Assembly: GCF_901000735.1 (NCBI RefSeq)
Contig: NC_081541.1
Location: 32,134,060-32,198,059 of the forward strand
Length of the DNA: 64,000 bases
Direction of reading: 5' to 3'
Origin: Corylus avellana
Lineage: Eukaryota > Streptophyta > Magnoliopsida > Fagales > Betulaceae
A model generated the notes under the pieces. That model was not told where the DNA came from and did no database searches. It saw nothing but the letters and a program-made list of their open reading frames with translations. A program made the translations under genes and the position numbers. Below, piece after piece: positions 21,960 to 35,100 of the stretch. Position 1 is the stretch's first letter. The number at the start of each line of letters is the position of its first letter.

Positions 21960-23317
21960 AATAAATAATTTTATTTACAATTTTTATAGACTAAAAAGTA
22001 ATAACGGTTTTGTTTATTGGTGTCGTAACATACAAGAGAATACGTGATTGTGATTATTATTTATACAAATATTATAAATTTAATGGTTGATGATAAACCA
22101 GCTAAACTTTACACAGTAAACGATGAGCTGATGTTTGACTACAATCGAATGATCCCAAACCAGATAAATAAATATGGGTCCCACCCTCCACCTCATTATT
22201 TTCTAAAGCTCAGCTTCAATTTTAAAAAAGAAAAATGGGGGAAGCCATGGCTCCGATGATGTTAGCAACCACACAAGCATTTGAGGATTTCTCAAACCGA
22301 AACCTGTTTTTTTAAAAGTAATGTTAAAAATTATATTTTCATTTTATCATTATCACATTCAACTGATGTGACAACATTAATCAGCTATTAGATCAACTAT
22401 TATTATAAAAAAAAAAAAAATCAACGATTAATTGGCACTCTTGCATTAGCAGAGTGAAATAATGATTGAATAGAAATGTATTTTTAACTTTCCTCTTTCA
22501 AACGTGACCGCACTTTGATTAGCAAATTATTAGGGATATTCGTTAAGAAATGTTATCTGCACTTCCAACTTTACGCTTTCCTATGTAATAGTGAAAATTA
22601 CTACTAAATTTTGAACAAATGGTGATGCATTATGATTAAATAGATAGTCACCAACTCCTCCTCCCCTCTAAAAACATTCCCATCCCTCTGTTTCCCCCCT
22701 CGTGTAATTTGAATCAAGTGTCATCTTAGACAACATTCATACCCGACCTCTCTTTCTTTTGTTCTGATTGTTTTTCCTATTTGTGAAGAAGAAAAAAAAA
22801 AAAAAAAATCAGAGAATCAAATATGGTATTCTTTATACATTTCTTTAAACTTTACTAATGCATTAACTACGTATAAGAATTTTACACATGAAAAAGAAAA
22901 GTTAAAACAAAGAATGTCTAAAATCAAGTTTACTTTCCCTGTTGGTTCAAAGGAAGATGAAGGATGTTTGATGTTTCCAAATAAAAAAAAAAAGGAAGAT
23001 TAAGGACAGGAAGAATCCGAGAAACCAAAGCATGTAACCTTAGGTTTTTTTTTTTTAAAAAAAAAACATTTGGTTGAACAAAAAGAAACAATAGGTCATA
23101 GTTCTGATTTAGAACGAATAAAAAAGACTTTTTTTTTTTTTCTTGAATGATGACTAACAATTCTCAACAGTCTGCCAAGGAGAAAAACCTTTATAAAGTT
23201 CATAAACAGAACTTCTACAACAGAAGAAAACAACTGTCTTGTGAAGTTTGTGCCCTAACTTTCTAAGACTTGTATGGAGGAATATATAAGAAACTGAAAT
23301 TACATTTATAAGGCAAA
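21960..23317. other. Intergenic stretch between thaumatin-like and Myb/SANT genes
   Basis: AT-rich, with poly-A/T runs at 22787-22808, 23043-23067 and 23129-23141. No gene or RNA recognised. The segment adjoining 23317 is probably 3'UTR of the Myb/SANT-like gene. Confidence 0.45.
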
Positions 23318-24384
23318 CTATACCTGCCATAGAGACCTCAACCAGGTTAATCGCCGGTGTCCTTTTATTGTCATGAATGCAACTGCATTTTTATCATCCC
23401 TAAGAACATTAACAGCCTTTGTAAACTCAGTGTCATCCAACTCTTCCAACTGCTGCAAGTCTTCCAGGCATTTCTGATACAAAGTTAATTCATTTGATGC
23501 ATTCCTTTGCATAGCATTCAACTTTGCTGCCGAGAAAAACCCATATAGAGCATTTTCAATGGTCTCCCCAACTTTATAGGCAAAGCATGCTCTTTTCTTA
23601 CGACCCGATGATGTCCGAGCAAAGGATTTGCGCTTCTTGTGTTGTACGTCATTTGTACGGATTATTGAATCTGAATCCAGGGCACCATCAACTACTTGCG
23701 TAGGTAGGTTAGTGGGCTCTGAAGATCGCACAGTTTCTGTGTTGCTATTCTCCTCCTCAGTTTTTGCAGGTACTCCACTTGGAAATTGGTATTTGCCGTT
23801 TGCTCTTTCTCCTGCACCAGATGTGTCAACAATGGCAGGAATATTTTGAAATAGCATTGAGAAATGGAAGGGAAGTTCAGTTACCTTCAAAAATGACTGA
23901 CATTTGTTTATAAAGAGGAAAGCTCCTTCGTCGAAATGGCCGTGCTTCACTTCGTACCTATAATTATATGTCATAAACGTCTTCCAGCGCATCCAAATTT
24001 CAAATTAAATTTATACGTATTGCAATATTAAAAATTATAATATCTACATACCGCAATATAGCTTTCCCAAACTTTATCATCAGCTACAACCATTTGTCGA
24101 GTTTCATCCCAGCCAAATCCAATATGACCAAGCAAGGTTTTAACAACACCATAATCTTTCTTCATCACATTGTAACGGTTTTTTATCTGCTTCTCTTCTA
24201 AATTCAAGCCAAACTTCTTATTGAAATCATGTGTAACAGATTTAATTACTTCATTCTTGAAGTCATTGTAAGCAGTCCTTCCACAATTGTGTTGCTCAAT
24301 GAAAACCTCAACCAAATAGGCATCACGAGATGGTGTCCACTCTGCCTTGGTTCGACCTGGGATTCCATCTTGTACAGCAGACAT
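23318..24384 (-). CDS. Myb/SANT-like DNA-binding domain protein
   Basis: Three coding exons: 24384-24052, 23957-23885 and 23811-23318, with GT-AG introns, giving 299 residues. The joins are supported by restored family sequence: ...VWESYIA + VRSEARPFRRRSFPLYKQ + MSVIFE + GERANGKYQFPSG. Residues 14-110 form a Myb/SANT-like domain (WTPSRDAYLVEVFIEQ, FNKKFGLNLEEKQIKNRYNV, FGWDETRQMVVADD). A basic cluster at about 193-209 (HKKRKSF, GRKKR) could be a nuclear localisation signal. The acidic, Leu-rich C-terminal part (LEDLQQLEELDDTEFTKA) resembles the terminal module of the same family. These plant proteins relate to the L10-interacting MYB type and to the DNA-binding partner of PIF/Harbinger transposases; binding to DNA is inferred. 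The end at WQV is a stop, though CAG|GTATAG there could be an unused donor. Confidence 0.87.
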
Positions 24385-24399
24385 CTTGACTTCTGCCCA
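24385..24399 (-). other. 5'UTR part of Myb/SANT gene exon 2
   Basis: A pyrimidine-rich acceptor, ttttcttgttag, ends at 24400 on the minus strand, just 15 nt before the ATG at 24384. This implies that the 5'UTR is split and that an upstream non-coding exon exists. Confidence 0.6.
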
Positions 24400-25862
24400 C
24401 TAACAAGAAAAAAAGAAAATAATAAATAGACCTAGTCAAAGACAACAGAGATTGCTGAATCAAGGAACAAATAATCAAACCAAGACTTCTAGTGTAAAAA
24501 CATTGGATCCATGCTGGAAACTCCATGTAGGTTTACTGAATCAAGTTTTCTTCAAGTTCTTTATTAATTCAGGAAAGAATAACAGTGAAACATAGCGCAT
24601 GAAAAAATAGGTCTAGTAATTCAGGCTTAGTTTTGTATGTTCCTCTAAAATGATTAATCTATCAAAATTCAAAACCAAATATGTAAACTTGACACCATAA
24701 ACTAAGGACTATTGAGATAACATGAATATATTCATTCCCCTCTCACAAAAGGAATCTAGTGAAGCTGAATCTTCCCAATGAAAAGTATTGATAGATTCCT
24801 AATTGCCTAATTTTTGAAAGCATTCTATAAATCCATTCTGGTGGATATAATCTTTAGCAAAAGAGAGGAGTGAGGTGGGAGTTCTGTAAGTATCCCTATC
24901 TCATTGGATCATTACCATCTTGCATTCCTCTAAAACTTGAAATTTAAATTTGGTTGCTGATTATAAATTTCAGCCACCCCTACTTTTCTGATTATAACAT
25001 AACATGAAGTTTATTCCACTTGATTTCTTTTTATTTCTCTAAAATCATAAATACATAGACATAACAAACTTGCACGTCATCAAAATTGAAACCCTATATG
25101 GGTTTTGGAAGGACTTGACACTGCTACTTATTTTCCATAGGTAAGTTAATGTTCCACAACCAATTGAATCATTTTTGAGGAAGTATCCGACAACTCCAAG
25201 AACCCCAATGACAAATATTAGCATCCCAAAATCTTTGGTAAACAACCAAACACCAATCAAAGAGCCCCTTTACTTATGATCGATTCCTATTGTGCCTTTT
25301 GTGTAGATAAATGACAATAAAAAATGATCTTAACATTACAAAGCGGTGAGACCCAAATGCATAACTAGCAAACTCAGTTTAGAAAGATAAAAATTAGCTG
25401 CTGGTTTCAATCCTCCGCAATATTGTCCTCAGTTTCACTCTTAGCTACTATTCAAATTTCTTCGAAATTCCAATACTACATAACGGCACCCACAATCATA
25501 AAACCCAAGTATAAATATGCAATGCGATATTAAAGCCACTATAAAACCCATAAATAATTTATGCTACCCACTGTTTGGTTAGTGAGAAAACCCACAAGAA
25601 AGTACACAAACTAGAACTTTGCATCAACGTTTTAGCTGTCAATTCGACTTCAAGAAAATCAGTAAACAAATATTAAAAAAAAAAAAAAAACCAAAGGGAA
25701 AGCCCTTTAGGGTTCAGTTCGAGAGTTAGACAGACACAGGCACCCTCTTAAGGTTGAAAATTTCCTTATTTCCTACTTTCCCACATTTTCTCAGTAACCA
25801 AACGGAGCATATAACATTTAAACTTTGGCTAACATACGGAGAGATAACTTCAACTGGTTACC

Positions 25863-26000
25863 TGATCACTCGCCTGGACCAATGGTGATCGGAGATCGGA
25901 GCTCCGGTGACCGGGAACGAGCGAAGCGACTGGGCGCTAAAGTGCGCCTAGTGCGTATATTAACGCTTAAGACAAGAGAGAACGAGGAAAACCAAACGGC
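25863..26000 (-). other. Candidate 5'UTR exon and promoter region of the Myb/SANT gene
   Basis: On the minus strand gatcag|gtaacc forms a good donor at 25862/25861, preceded by a GC- and CpG-richer segment up to about 26060 that stands out in AT-rich surroundings. Pairing it with the acceptor at 24400 gives a 5'UTR intron of about 1.46 kb. The exon boundary on the upstream side is not known. The end given is approximate. Confidence 0.45.
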
Positions 26001-26129
26001 ACGTTCCGTGGGGGTTTACCGTTACGAATGGGGCATGCGCTATGATCAACCCACGTTTTGCCATGTCAATGGTTTCTTGGATAATCCTAGCCGTCCAAAG
26101 AACAGTGTCAGATTTTTGCTTAGTTAACA

Positions 26130-28509
26130 TATTGGGGGAGGTAGTAATTAATTATCCTCCTTATTAGTGATGTGTAATAAAGATAAAGAGTAGTCAGTTC
26201 TTTGTTGGATTAGAATATCTTTTAATTAAAGTGCTCAAATTACAGTACAATTCAAGTAACCTACAGATAAGAGACAAGTTGTTTACCTGTACGGGCAAAT
26301 GAGCCATACATCTAAGATTCTAAAGTTACGTGAAACGAGTAAGCTTTATAATTATTTTCAGCGGGTTACCGGAATGCCAAATTTTAGTTTTATTCGAGTA
26401 CCCTAATTGTAAAAATTCTAATTTGTCTTTGATACAACGAGTCGTTTAGGCCTTAAACCGCTCAATTAAAGCACCCTAAGTTCCCATTTCCCAATTGATT
26501 TGTGTTTGTCACTCATGAGAGATCACATGGAGCCATGTTTTCAAGGAAAAAAAAAATTGTGCACATTTAGGCAATGATCATGTTTCTTAATGCTTAAACT
26601 TGGGGTGGCCTCTGTTGCTGCAATTAACTAGACAATTTTCGTTATAGTGGTCCTCAAATAAACCCTTTCATTTGCTAAAACTGTGTGCAAAATAATGGAA
26701 AATGTATGATTGTGTAAACAAATTGGGTTTTACTGTGGCCTTGAATGCCCTAACAGTTGTCGACTAATAATGAATCAGCATATATTGCAATTGCATTTGT
26801 AGGGTTGTGGGCAGGCAAGCTCACATGATTCAAATACCAAAAGTCTACTTAATTCCAACATTGATCCATTAATTTGAAAGTACCAAACACACATGGCAGG
26901 AAATCTATTCTCAAACCATGATCGTAATACATACCCATAATTTATAAATAAACCGTGCCCCTAACTTCAAGGATAAGTCGTGTTTTAATGCAAGTAGACA
27001 TGGGGTGAGTTATTTAAAAAAGGCAAAAAACAGGTAAACGAAACTTTTGGTCTCTTTCCCCAAATCTTTATTGACTTAAGTATCAGAGGTATCCTCTATT
27101 AAGCTTCATTGCCTTTTTTTTTTTTTTTTTCTTCAAAATTGTTCAAATTAATCCAGCGTGTGACAAGATGTCACAAGGAAATTGGGCAAATGGGTTACCT
27201 TATTTTGTTTTGTGTAGCATTTTGAGGTACAGATCCAACTCATAAATGGGCCAGTTGTGGTAACAACTTCAGACCAAATTTCTAACTATGATCAAGTGTA
27301 GTAACAAGAGATGCTGTAAAGCAAACTTTAGTACTTTGTGCTCTTTTTCATGTCCAAATGCAGCTTTAGTGGTGTGATCAAAAGGGCACTAAAGAATCCT
27401 TTGAAAATAGGATTCTTTGGTCCAGAAATTTGCTCTCAGCATGGAGGCCATAAAGGCAAACGAGCATGATGGTGTTTGTGGATAAATGGCTCCTACTCAA
27501 TCATACTGCAGCAATAAAAATAGGCAGCCCATACTCTCTGTTAATGGAGTTGACCACCATTGAATTGATGCACAGCACAAGACCAAGGACCCACATTGTG
27601 TATCTGCAATTCAAGTCAATGCTGGTTTTCAATCCTATCCCACTTAAGTACCAAAAGGGAAAGGTGTTTCCTCATCAAAACCAAAAAAAAAATTCTCAGC
27701 ATGATGGGAGAAGAAGAACAGCAAAAGTTTGACCCTCATGGAACTTTAATCATTGCCAATTAAGGATCATAATCTATATTAACTGACTCTAAGCAAATGT
27801 ATCACTAAATTTAGCCAAAAATGAAGGCATGAGAGCAAGATAATGAGGTATTAAATTACATGTGTCCTGTTTCATTTGGTATACAAATCATTGAGAGTGG
27901 ATTTGAATCTGATAATTGATGACTAGAATGATGAGCTTCTGCTCAACATTCTTCTTGCATTCCCACTCCAACTCAAATAATAATTCCTTGGGAAATTATT
28001 GTTCATCATAGGATGAGTTAGCGTGAGATCTTTGACAGTTCCACCCAACGGTTGGGGCTGGCTGGCGTGCCAAGACCTTTGCCACGCTGCAGGATTATTA
28101 GTTGCTTGTGTTTGTGTTCCTAATAAGTATGACTAGTAATTAACCTTTTTTTGGAAGGTTTGGTTCTTTCTGAACCAAAATTATCACAATTCAATCATAT
28201 GTTTTTTTTTTTTTAATGGTTTCTCCCCCCTTAAGTACTCCAAATATAGATCAATGACAAGATCATTCGTTACACTTAACATGCTTTGTCTACATATGTT
28301 ATTATGGTAGCCGAACTCTCATTTCCTTCTCCTCATGTGCAATGCTGGTTTATCAGAGGACTAATGATAGGAAAGTTATTTTATGGGAAGGGATTGTCTA
28401 GGGCATGCACTTTTTGCTTTTTCTACAATCCTTCATGAAAAGATATCAAAAGAATTTCGTACTACGATTAGAATATTAATTTAAATTATTAAATCCATCA
28501 TTTCGTATA
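26130..28509. other. Intergenic stretch, no gene recognised
   Basis: Mixed AT-rich sequence without recognisable domains, splice-supported exons or tRNA structure. Homopolymer T at 27113-27130 and 28203-28214. Confidence 0.5.
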
Positions 28510-29355
28510 TATTAGGGAGATTGATACTTTGAGAAGTCCTTTTAATGAGATTATAACATAGCATGTTGAGACATCGCACAACCCAAAAGCTTAAGTCTAT
28601 GGATTTATGCCCAACAATACCATATTAATTAACAGTCGCACTTCTTACATCTTTTTAATGTGTGACTTTATCCTTTCACACTCACACACACACAGACATA
28701 TATATATATATATATATATATATTCAACAATCTCCCCCTTATGTGTGAGTCAATCATGACATTGCTACACTTCCCCTAAAATACAAGTCTTTTATCAATT
28801 TTATGGACCTTCTCCAAGATCACTTGTACGCTAAATGGTTTTTGCCCGCGCCACACGTACACCTTTGTCCCTACTCCATGTACTCTCGTTGTGCCTATGC
28901 CATAAACTTTTTTGCTCATTTTCCATGGACCCTCGTTCAAGCTCACAACTTACACGTGTTCCTACTTCACAAACCACAGTCAAACACATGCCATGAACCT
29001 TTTTGCTCATTCTCCAGAGACACTCTCGTCCATGCTTTCAATTTGTAGAACCACTGTTAAGCCATGCCACGAAGGTTTGCCCTTCACTCCAAGGACGCTC
29101 ATACATGCTTCCACCTTACACCCTCCAGGGCCCTTTGTCTAAGCATGCGCCACTCCACCATCGGTTTTGATACCACTTGTTAGGAAGATAGATATGTTGG
29201 AGTGTCTTTTTAGTGAGATCATAGCATACTATGTTGAGATATTACATAACTCAAAAGCTTAAGCCTATGGGTTTAGACCTAAAATGCTATATTAACCACA
29301 CACACTCCTTACATTTTTTCAATGTTTGACTTTATACTTTTACACACACACACAG

Positions 29356-29386
<31 letters not shown>

Positions 29387-29387
29387 T
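28510..29387 (-). mobile_element. Small non-coding LTR element (TRIM/LARD-like)
   Basis: Two direct repeats of about 210-220 bp: 28510-28729 (tattagggag...ttcaaca) and 29178 to about 29387 (tgttaggaagatag...). They share aaaagcttaag, tatggattta/tatgggttta, tttgactttat and a CACACACA(G)A(TA)n tract. Read on the minus strand, TGGTATCAAAACC directly follows the right repeat, a primer-binding site of the initiator tRNA-Met type. The purine tract AAGGGGGAGAT lies against the left repeat. The internal part (about 450 bp) codes for nothing recognisable. The right end is degraded in the AT tract, so no target duplication could be confirmed. Confidence 0.75.
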
Positions 29388-32017
29388 TAGTAGTGATTTA
29401 AAATAATATTAGAGTAGAGATCATGAGTTCGAATTCTGAATCAATACACGAGCACCATTTTGCTTATGTGGTCATCTTTTTCCTTTTCTCCCAACATATA
29501 GAAGGGATATGGTTAAAGAACCAACAAAAAAGAAAGCTTTTAAGGAAGACAAGCATAAAGGCACTGTTTCATTCGGGGTGAATAAGGTGACCACTAACAT
29601 TTGAATGTCCTCAGGAGCCGGGAGGCATGCACCAATCAAGCAATATTGCTAAGAGAGACACCATACAACATTAAAGTAATAGAACTTTTTGTGCTACAAT
29701 AAGATGTAGGAGTAAAGCAAAATTTTATTAATAAAGACATCATTTTGCTTTGAAGTTGTTTCCAAATCTGCACACCTGGCAGGCTGAAGCTAAATATCAT
29801 CAGATACCATTCAGCAACCACTAGTTTATATCTAGTTGATCCAACGGTAACAGATTAGAACTGTAATCTCCATTCATTTGATAATAACCATCAAATTAGG
29901 GGCTCAGTGAAGGGGATCAAGGGCGGGAAGATTATGTTACAAAATCAAACATGAACAAAATTTGGTCCGTTGTGCTGTAGTACATGTGGTCAAGGAGACA
30001 GTAGCTACAGGGAATGTTTCTGGTCCCGGAGACTAGAAAGCATGACAACACAAGTAGTAGATGTGGGTGTCCAACAAGGCCTATGAATATGTTGCACTGC
30101 ACCAAAACAGAGCTTTTTAGACCATGAACTCTCATGCTTTTCTCATAATATCATTTTATAGGTAAGAGGGTTTTCTTAATTTATAAGAAGACAAACTCAT
30201 TATGGTTTATCATCATGAGATGAAAGAAAGATAATCAATAATCTCTCAAGGTCACTTGTTTCAAATTCAAAAGGTAGACTTAGACCAAAAGACAATAGAA
30301 GAGGGATTATAGAGGGGTAAATGATAGTACTTTACCTTTTAATTAATATTGCAAGTACCCCCCATGTTTGAAATTTTGTACTCATTTGATCTACTATTTT
30401 ATGTGAGTTTTTTTTTTTTTTTTTTTTAACCAAAAACATGTATTCCTCACCATAATCCCTTAAATCTATAACTCTTTTATTTTGCTTTGAGAGGCTCTAG
30501 TTTCCACACAGTTTGTCCCAAGTATGTGTCATTTTATTTGCATGTCCTTCCATAGCAATTTTTACATTTTTCAAGCCCCATAGCACAACTTCAACAAAAA
30601 TCCTCCTCTGGATCTAGAGTTGGGAAAACCTCATGCTCAAAAAACCAAATAAATATCCAACAGTTTTAGGGTTTTTGGATCAGTAGTTAGGACCTTAGCC
30701 TCACGTCACGCGTCCAAATCATAGAAAATGCGACTCAATAGAATAGACCGTTATAGATGTTGCATTTAGCGGTATGGAGAAGTGTTGCGCTCCTAAAGCT
30801 TAAGGGTACGTTTAACCAAATCAATATCCATGCCAAGTGCCAACAACCCTCAAGCTTTTGAATCACCCTTAAAAGAGAAGATCTAGTTGCCCTTAGCTTC
30901 AAGAAAAGAGGAAAAAATACAAGTAATTAAAATGCAAGAATATTAAGGAAACGTTCCCAAGAGGAAGCCGATTTCCAAGGGCACATGGTGGTGTAACAAC
31001 ATTCTAAATATCTTGTCATATTGTCCATATGTTTTGTCACATAATATATTTATGCAAAACTCCATGTGAATAAGTAATTAATGTGAAAAATATTAGTTGT
31101 TATGATAAGTGAGAACTTTGAAATGGGGGTTTGGATTTAGGGGGGCGGATTCTCGAGTCCACAAAGCTTAGGCCATGTGATAAAAGCAGCTTTTTCTTCT
31201 TCTTGTAAAGCGACCACGCCCGTTTGGGTGCAATCATGTGGTCTACTTTGTTATAATTTCCTTCACTTCTTCCCTCGCAATTTTCTTTTTTATCCTTCGT
31301 CCCCCACTAAACTACCTTCTTCTTCTACATAACTATTACTGAACTAATTAATAAACACTTCAATTAATTTTACTCCCCCCCCCCCCCACACAATATATCT
31401 AATAATAAGTGAGTGGGGGAAAGTAATTAAAAGAACTCCCTCAAACCCGCTAAATTAAGTTCCATTTGTTTTGGCATAAAATGATTTTTAGAAAATGTTT
31501 TTGTATTTTTAGATGTTTGGTGCGACAAAAAATAATAATCAACTACAAATATTTTTTATTTGGCTGAAAAAATCTCTTTAATTTTTTTTAATTTAATTTA
31601 TTAAATTGACATATATTAATTTGCAAAAGAGAAAGAAAAAACTTTGTACCAACTATGGGCACAAAATAGGCCAAATTTCAAAGGCAACCGGCCATAAAAC
31701 AGGGATAGTTTAGGAAGACCACGAAGGAATGTGGTAATTAAATATCAGCTCGGGAAACGGGAAACCCGCTCGTGCGGACAAGGCACTCACGCTCACTAAA
31801 CAAATAATTAGTTTAAACAAATTGCAATTATAATATTATTAATTAGCTAAACAACAAAAAATAAATTAAATTACAAAAAAGGGGTCGAGAAGCAGAGGAT
31901 TTCGCCAAAAGGCCCCCCCGCAAACAAAAAGCGGATTCACTGCACTCGCTTCCCAAAACCGCTCTCTAAAATAGCTTTCAAACACAGCCTTTCCCACCCT
32001 TCGAGAACCCTTCGTGT
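29388..32017. other. Intergenic stretch upstream of the LAX gene
   Basis: No gene recognised. Contains a poly-T at 30410-30428 and a C run at about 31375-31387. The last 300 bp should hold the LAX promoter but I could not single out confident cis-elements beyond the TATA box. Confidence 0.45.
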
Positions 32018-32020
32018 CTT

Positions 32021-32035
32021 TGTATATATATATAC
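32021..32035 (+). promoter_or_regulatory. Candidate TATA box of LAX gene
   Basis: tgtatatatatatac lies about 110 bp upstream of the first in-frame ATG (32133), a normal position for a plant core promoter with a short 5'UTR. Confidence 0.55.
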
Positions 32036-32144
32036 ACCCTCCTCCAAGACCCTCCTCCATATCTCCCCATTTTGCATTGAATCCCACCATCTCCAATAAC
32101 AGAGCCAAAGAAGAAAGATAACAGAGGAGTGCATGACAGACATC

Positions 32145-35100
32145 ATGGCATCTGATAAGGTAGTGGAGACGGTGATAGTGGGCAATTATGTTGAAATGGA
32201 GACAGAAGGGAAGCCCAAGGATGTCAAAACCAAGTTGTCTAAGTTCTTTTGGCATGGGGGTTCCGCATATGATGCTTGGTTTAGCTGTGCTTCAAACCAG
32301 GTAATTAAATAAAATTTACCATCTTTCTTAATTTCTCTTTGAAAAAAGATTGTGTTTTTGATGTAGTTTGCTAAATATGGTTTCTGGGTTGTTTTTGTTT
32401 TTTGGTTTGTTGCAGGTGGCTCAAGTTCTGCTTACTCTGCCATACTCATTTTCCCAGCTGGGAATGCTGTCTGGCATACTCTTTCAGCTCTTCTACGGGT
32501 TGCTGGGGAGCTGGACTGCATATCTCATTAGCGTGCTCTATGTAGAATACAGAACCAGAAAAGAAAGGGAAAAAGTTGATTTCAGGAACCATGTCATCCA
32601 GGTTTGGTTTCACGCCTTCAACCAACTTGATGAAATGAAAAAAAAGACAAGCTTCTTTTTTTTTCCTCTTATTTTTGCAGTTTTCTCACATGGGGGGTTC
32701 CATGTTCTTAACATTGTAGTGGTTTGAGGTTCTTGATGGGCTGCTTGGAAAGCACTGGAGGAACGTGGGCTTGGCATTTAACTGCACTTTTCTTCTGTTT
32801 GGATCTGTCATTCAACTCATAGCTTGTGCAAGGTATACCTGCCAATTCTGACCCTAGCTTTAACTCTATCCTCATTTTATATGAATTTAATCTCCTGATA
32901 AACAACTGTACTACCAAATTAATCTCATCAAATATTTCTGCAACTGGGTATCTTTTTTTATTGTTGCAGCAACATATATTACATAAATGATAATCTGGAC
33001 AAGAGGACTTGGACCTACATCTTCGGAGCTTGCTGTGCCACCACTGTCTTTATTCCTTCCTTCCACAACTACAGAATTTGGTCCTTTTTAGGCCTTGTCA
33101 TGACCACTTACACTGCTTGGTATCTCACCATTGCCTCCCTCCTCCACGGCCAGGTAAATAATACATGTTAGCGTTTTTCACAGTCATATAACAGTTGTTT
33201 TTGTTATGTTTTTGTACTATTAATTTCTGCTAAGGACTATTTAATGTGTGTATTCTTCTGCAGGTTGAGGGTGTTAAGCATTCGGGTCCGTCCAAGCTGG
33301 TGCTATATTTCACAGGGGCCACAAACATTCTCTACACATTCGGGGGACATGCTGTTACTGTGTAAGACAAGCTCGAATACAGAAATCAGTGTTTTTTACG
33401 TTATTTACGAATATGCTCATGTATCTTGCTCCTCATTTGCCTGTTGACCCTAGTGATAGATCGTGACAGAAATATAAAATAATAATTAGAAATATGAAAC
33501 AAATTAAAAGGGCTAAATGTCATTTTGAAAGTGACTGAACCTTCATGCCCATAGACATGATCTAACCATGTGATCATCTAATGGCCAATATTCTTTTATC
33601 TGAAGGGTTATTATTATTTCCGAAATATTCCCAATTATTATAAAAACTTGTTATTCCTTGATTGCCCTTCTTAGGCGTGGGAGGGGGAAAAAGTAGTCCT
33701 TTTTTTTTTTTCTGTTCTTGGGAAACCTTCTCTTCCTTTTTCATGTAGAAAGCCAATACTCTTTTCTTTCTTGCTTTTGCTTTTATCATGAGAAGAGGCC
33801 AATGGGGGGTCCAGATTGATCAGTGAATCCTAGATCGACACCAAAAGATAAAAACACTCAGCCAGCTGGTTTTCTTGTCATGTTCATATATATTTCATGT
33901 AAAAATAACCAAAAGAAATCCTCTTATTTACTACATCATGGGCCTTGTGACAAAGCTCTATAGAGCCCTTTTCCCATATATATATATAGAGGATGCTATC
34001 TTTTACAATATTTATAGGAATTCTTTGTAAGACCCATATAATATATATAACCCAAGGTTGAATTAGCATTAATGTCCATTGCAGTTAGGTTTATTAAACT
34101 GTTCAAAATACATGTCATTAATTACTGCTAGTGCATGTGCTAGCAATGGCTGAAGATGATAAATTTTTTGGTTGTACGTGCAGGGAAATCATGCACGCAA
34201 TGTGGAAGCCTCAGAAGTTCAAGGCCATATACTTACTGGCTACCCTGTATGTGCTCACACTGACACTTCCCTCTGCATCAGCAGTATATTGGGCATTTGG
34301 AGACTTGCTTCTCGACCACTCCAACGCTTTCTCTCTGCTCCCAAAATCACCCTTCAGAGACATGGCTGTCATTTTAATGCTCATCCACCAGGCATGCACA
34401 TATAATTAATACAAATTAATTGATTTTCTTCTAGGAATTACTAAATAATGATAATTTAATCTTTTTGGGGGTTTGTGCAGTTCATAACATTTGGGTTTGC
34501 ATGCACGCCCTTATACTTTGTGTGGGAAAAAGCCATAGGTATGCATGAGTGCAAGAGCCTCTGCAAGCGTGCGGCAGCAAGATTGCCTGTGGTCGTCCCC
34601 ATATGGTTCCTGGCCATCATCTTCCCATTCTTTGGTCCCATCAACTCCACCGTCGGATCACTTCTCGTTAGCTTCACTGTCTACATCATCCCCGCTCTGG
34701 CCCACATCTTCACCTTCAAATCTGCGGCTGCACGAGAGGTACCATACCATTACCCTAAAATATCTTGCTCCATGTACACCATAGTGAGCCATTTGCAAGC
34801 ACCCCAGAAACACAAAACTTTTTTCAAACATAAGTGTCAGATGTTTGACTGAACATGAACAGAGAAAGAATTAAATTTGTTATTTAAGAAAAATGTTTTG
34901 TAAAGAATAAGGAAAACAGCTTGGTTGCGTAAGGTCACAGTCTAGCAGACCAGCTGCGGGGCACTCTCCCAAACTGATAATATGTCGGATTTTGCTGTTT
35001 CAAATTATCTGAAACTCTTGTTCACTAAATGCCCATGAGAAAAAGTCATAAATATTGGCAGCTACAATTCATAAAGGCACGAGATTCGTGCTGCAACGAT

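Noticed and set aside
25825..26127. 100-codon plus-strand open frame
   Set aside because: Overlaps the CpG-richer presumed 5'UTR/promoter of the minus-strand Myb/SANT gene, and no motif is seen.
29420..29445. gagttcgaattct, resembling a tRNA T-arm
   Set aside because: No acceptor, D or anticodon arm can be folded around it; it lies beside the degraded end of an LTR element.
32368..32727. 119-codon open frame reading through the exon 2 donor of the LAX gene
   Set aside because: The part after HVIQ (VWFHAFNQLDEM...) is intron sequence; the conserved protein continues with WFEVLDGLLGKHW in the next exon.
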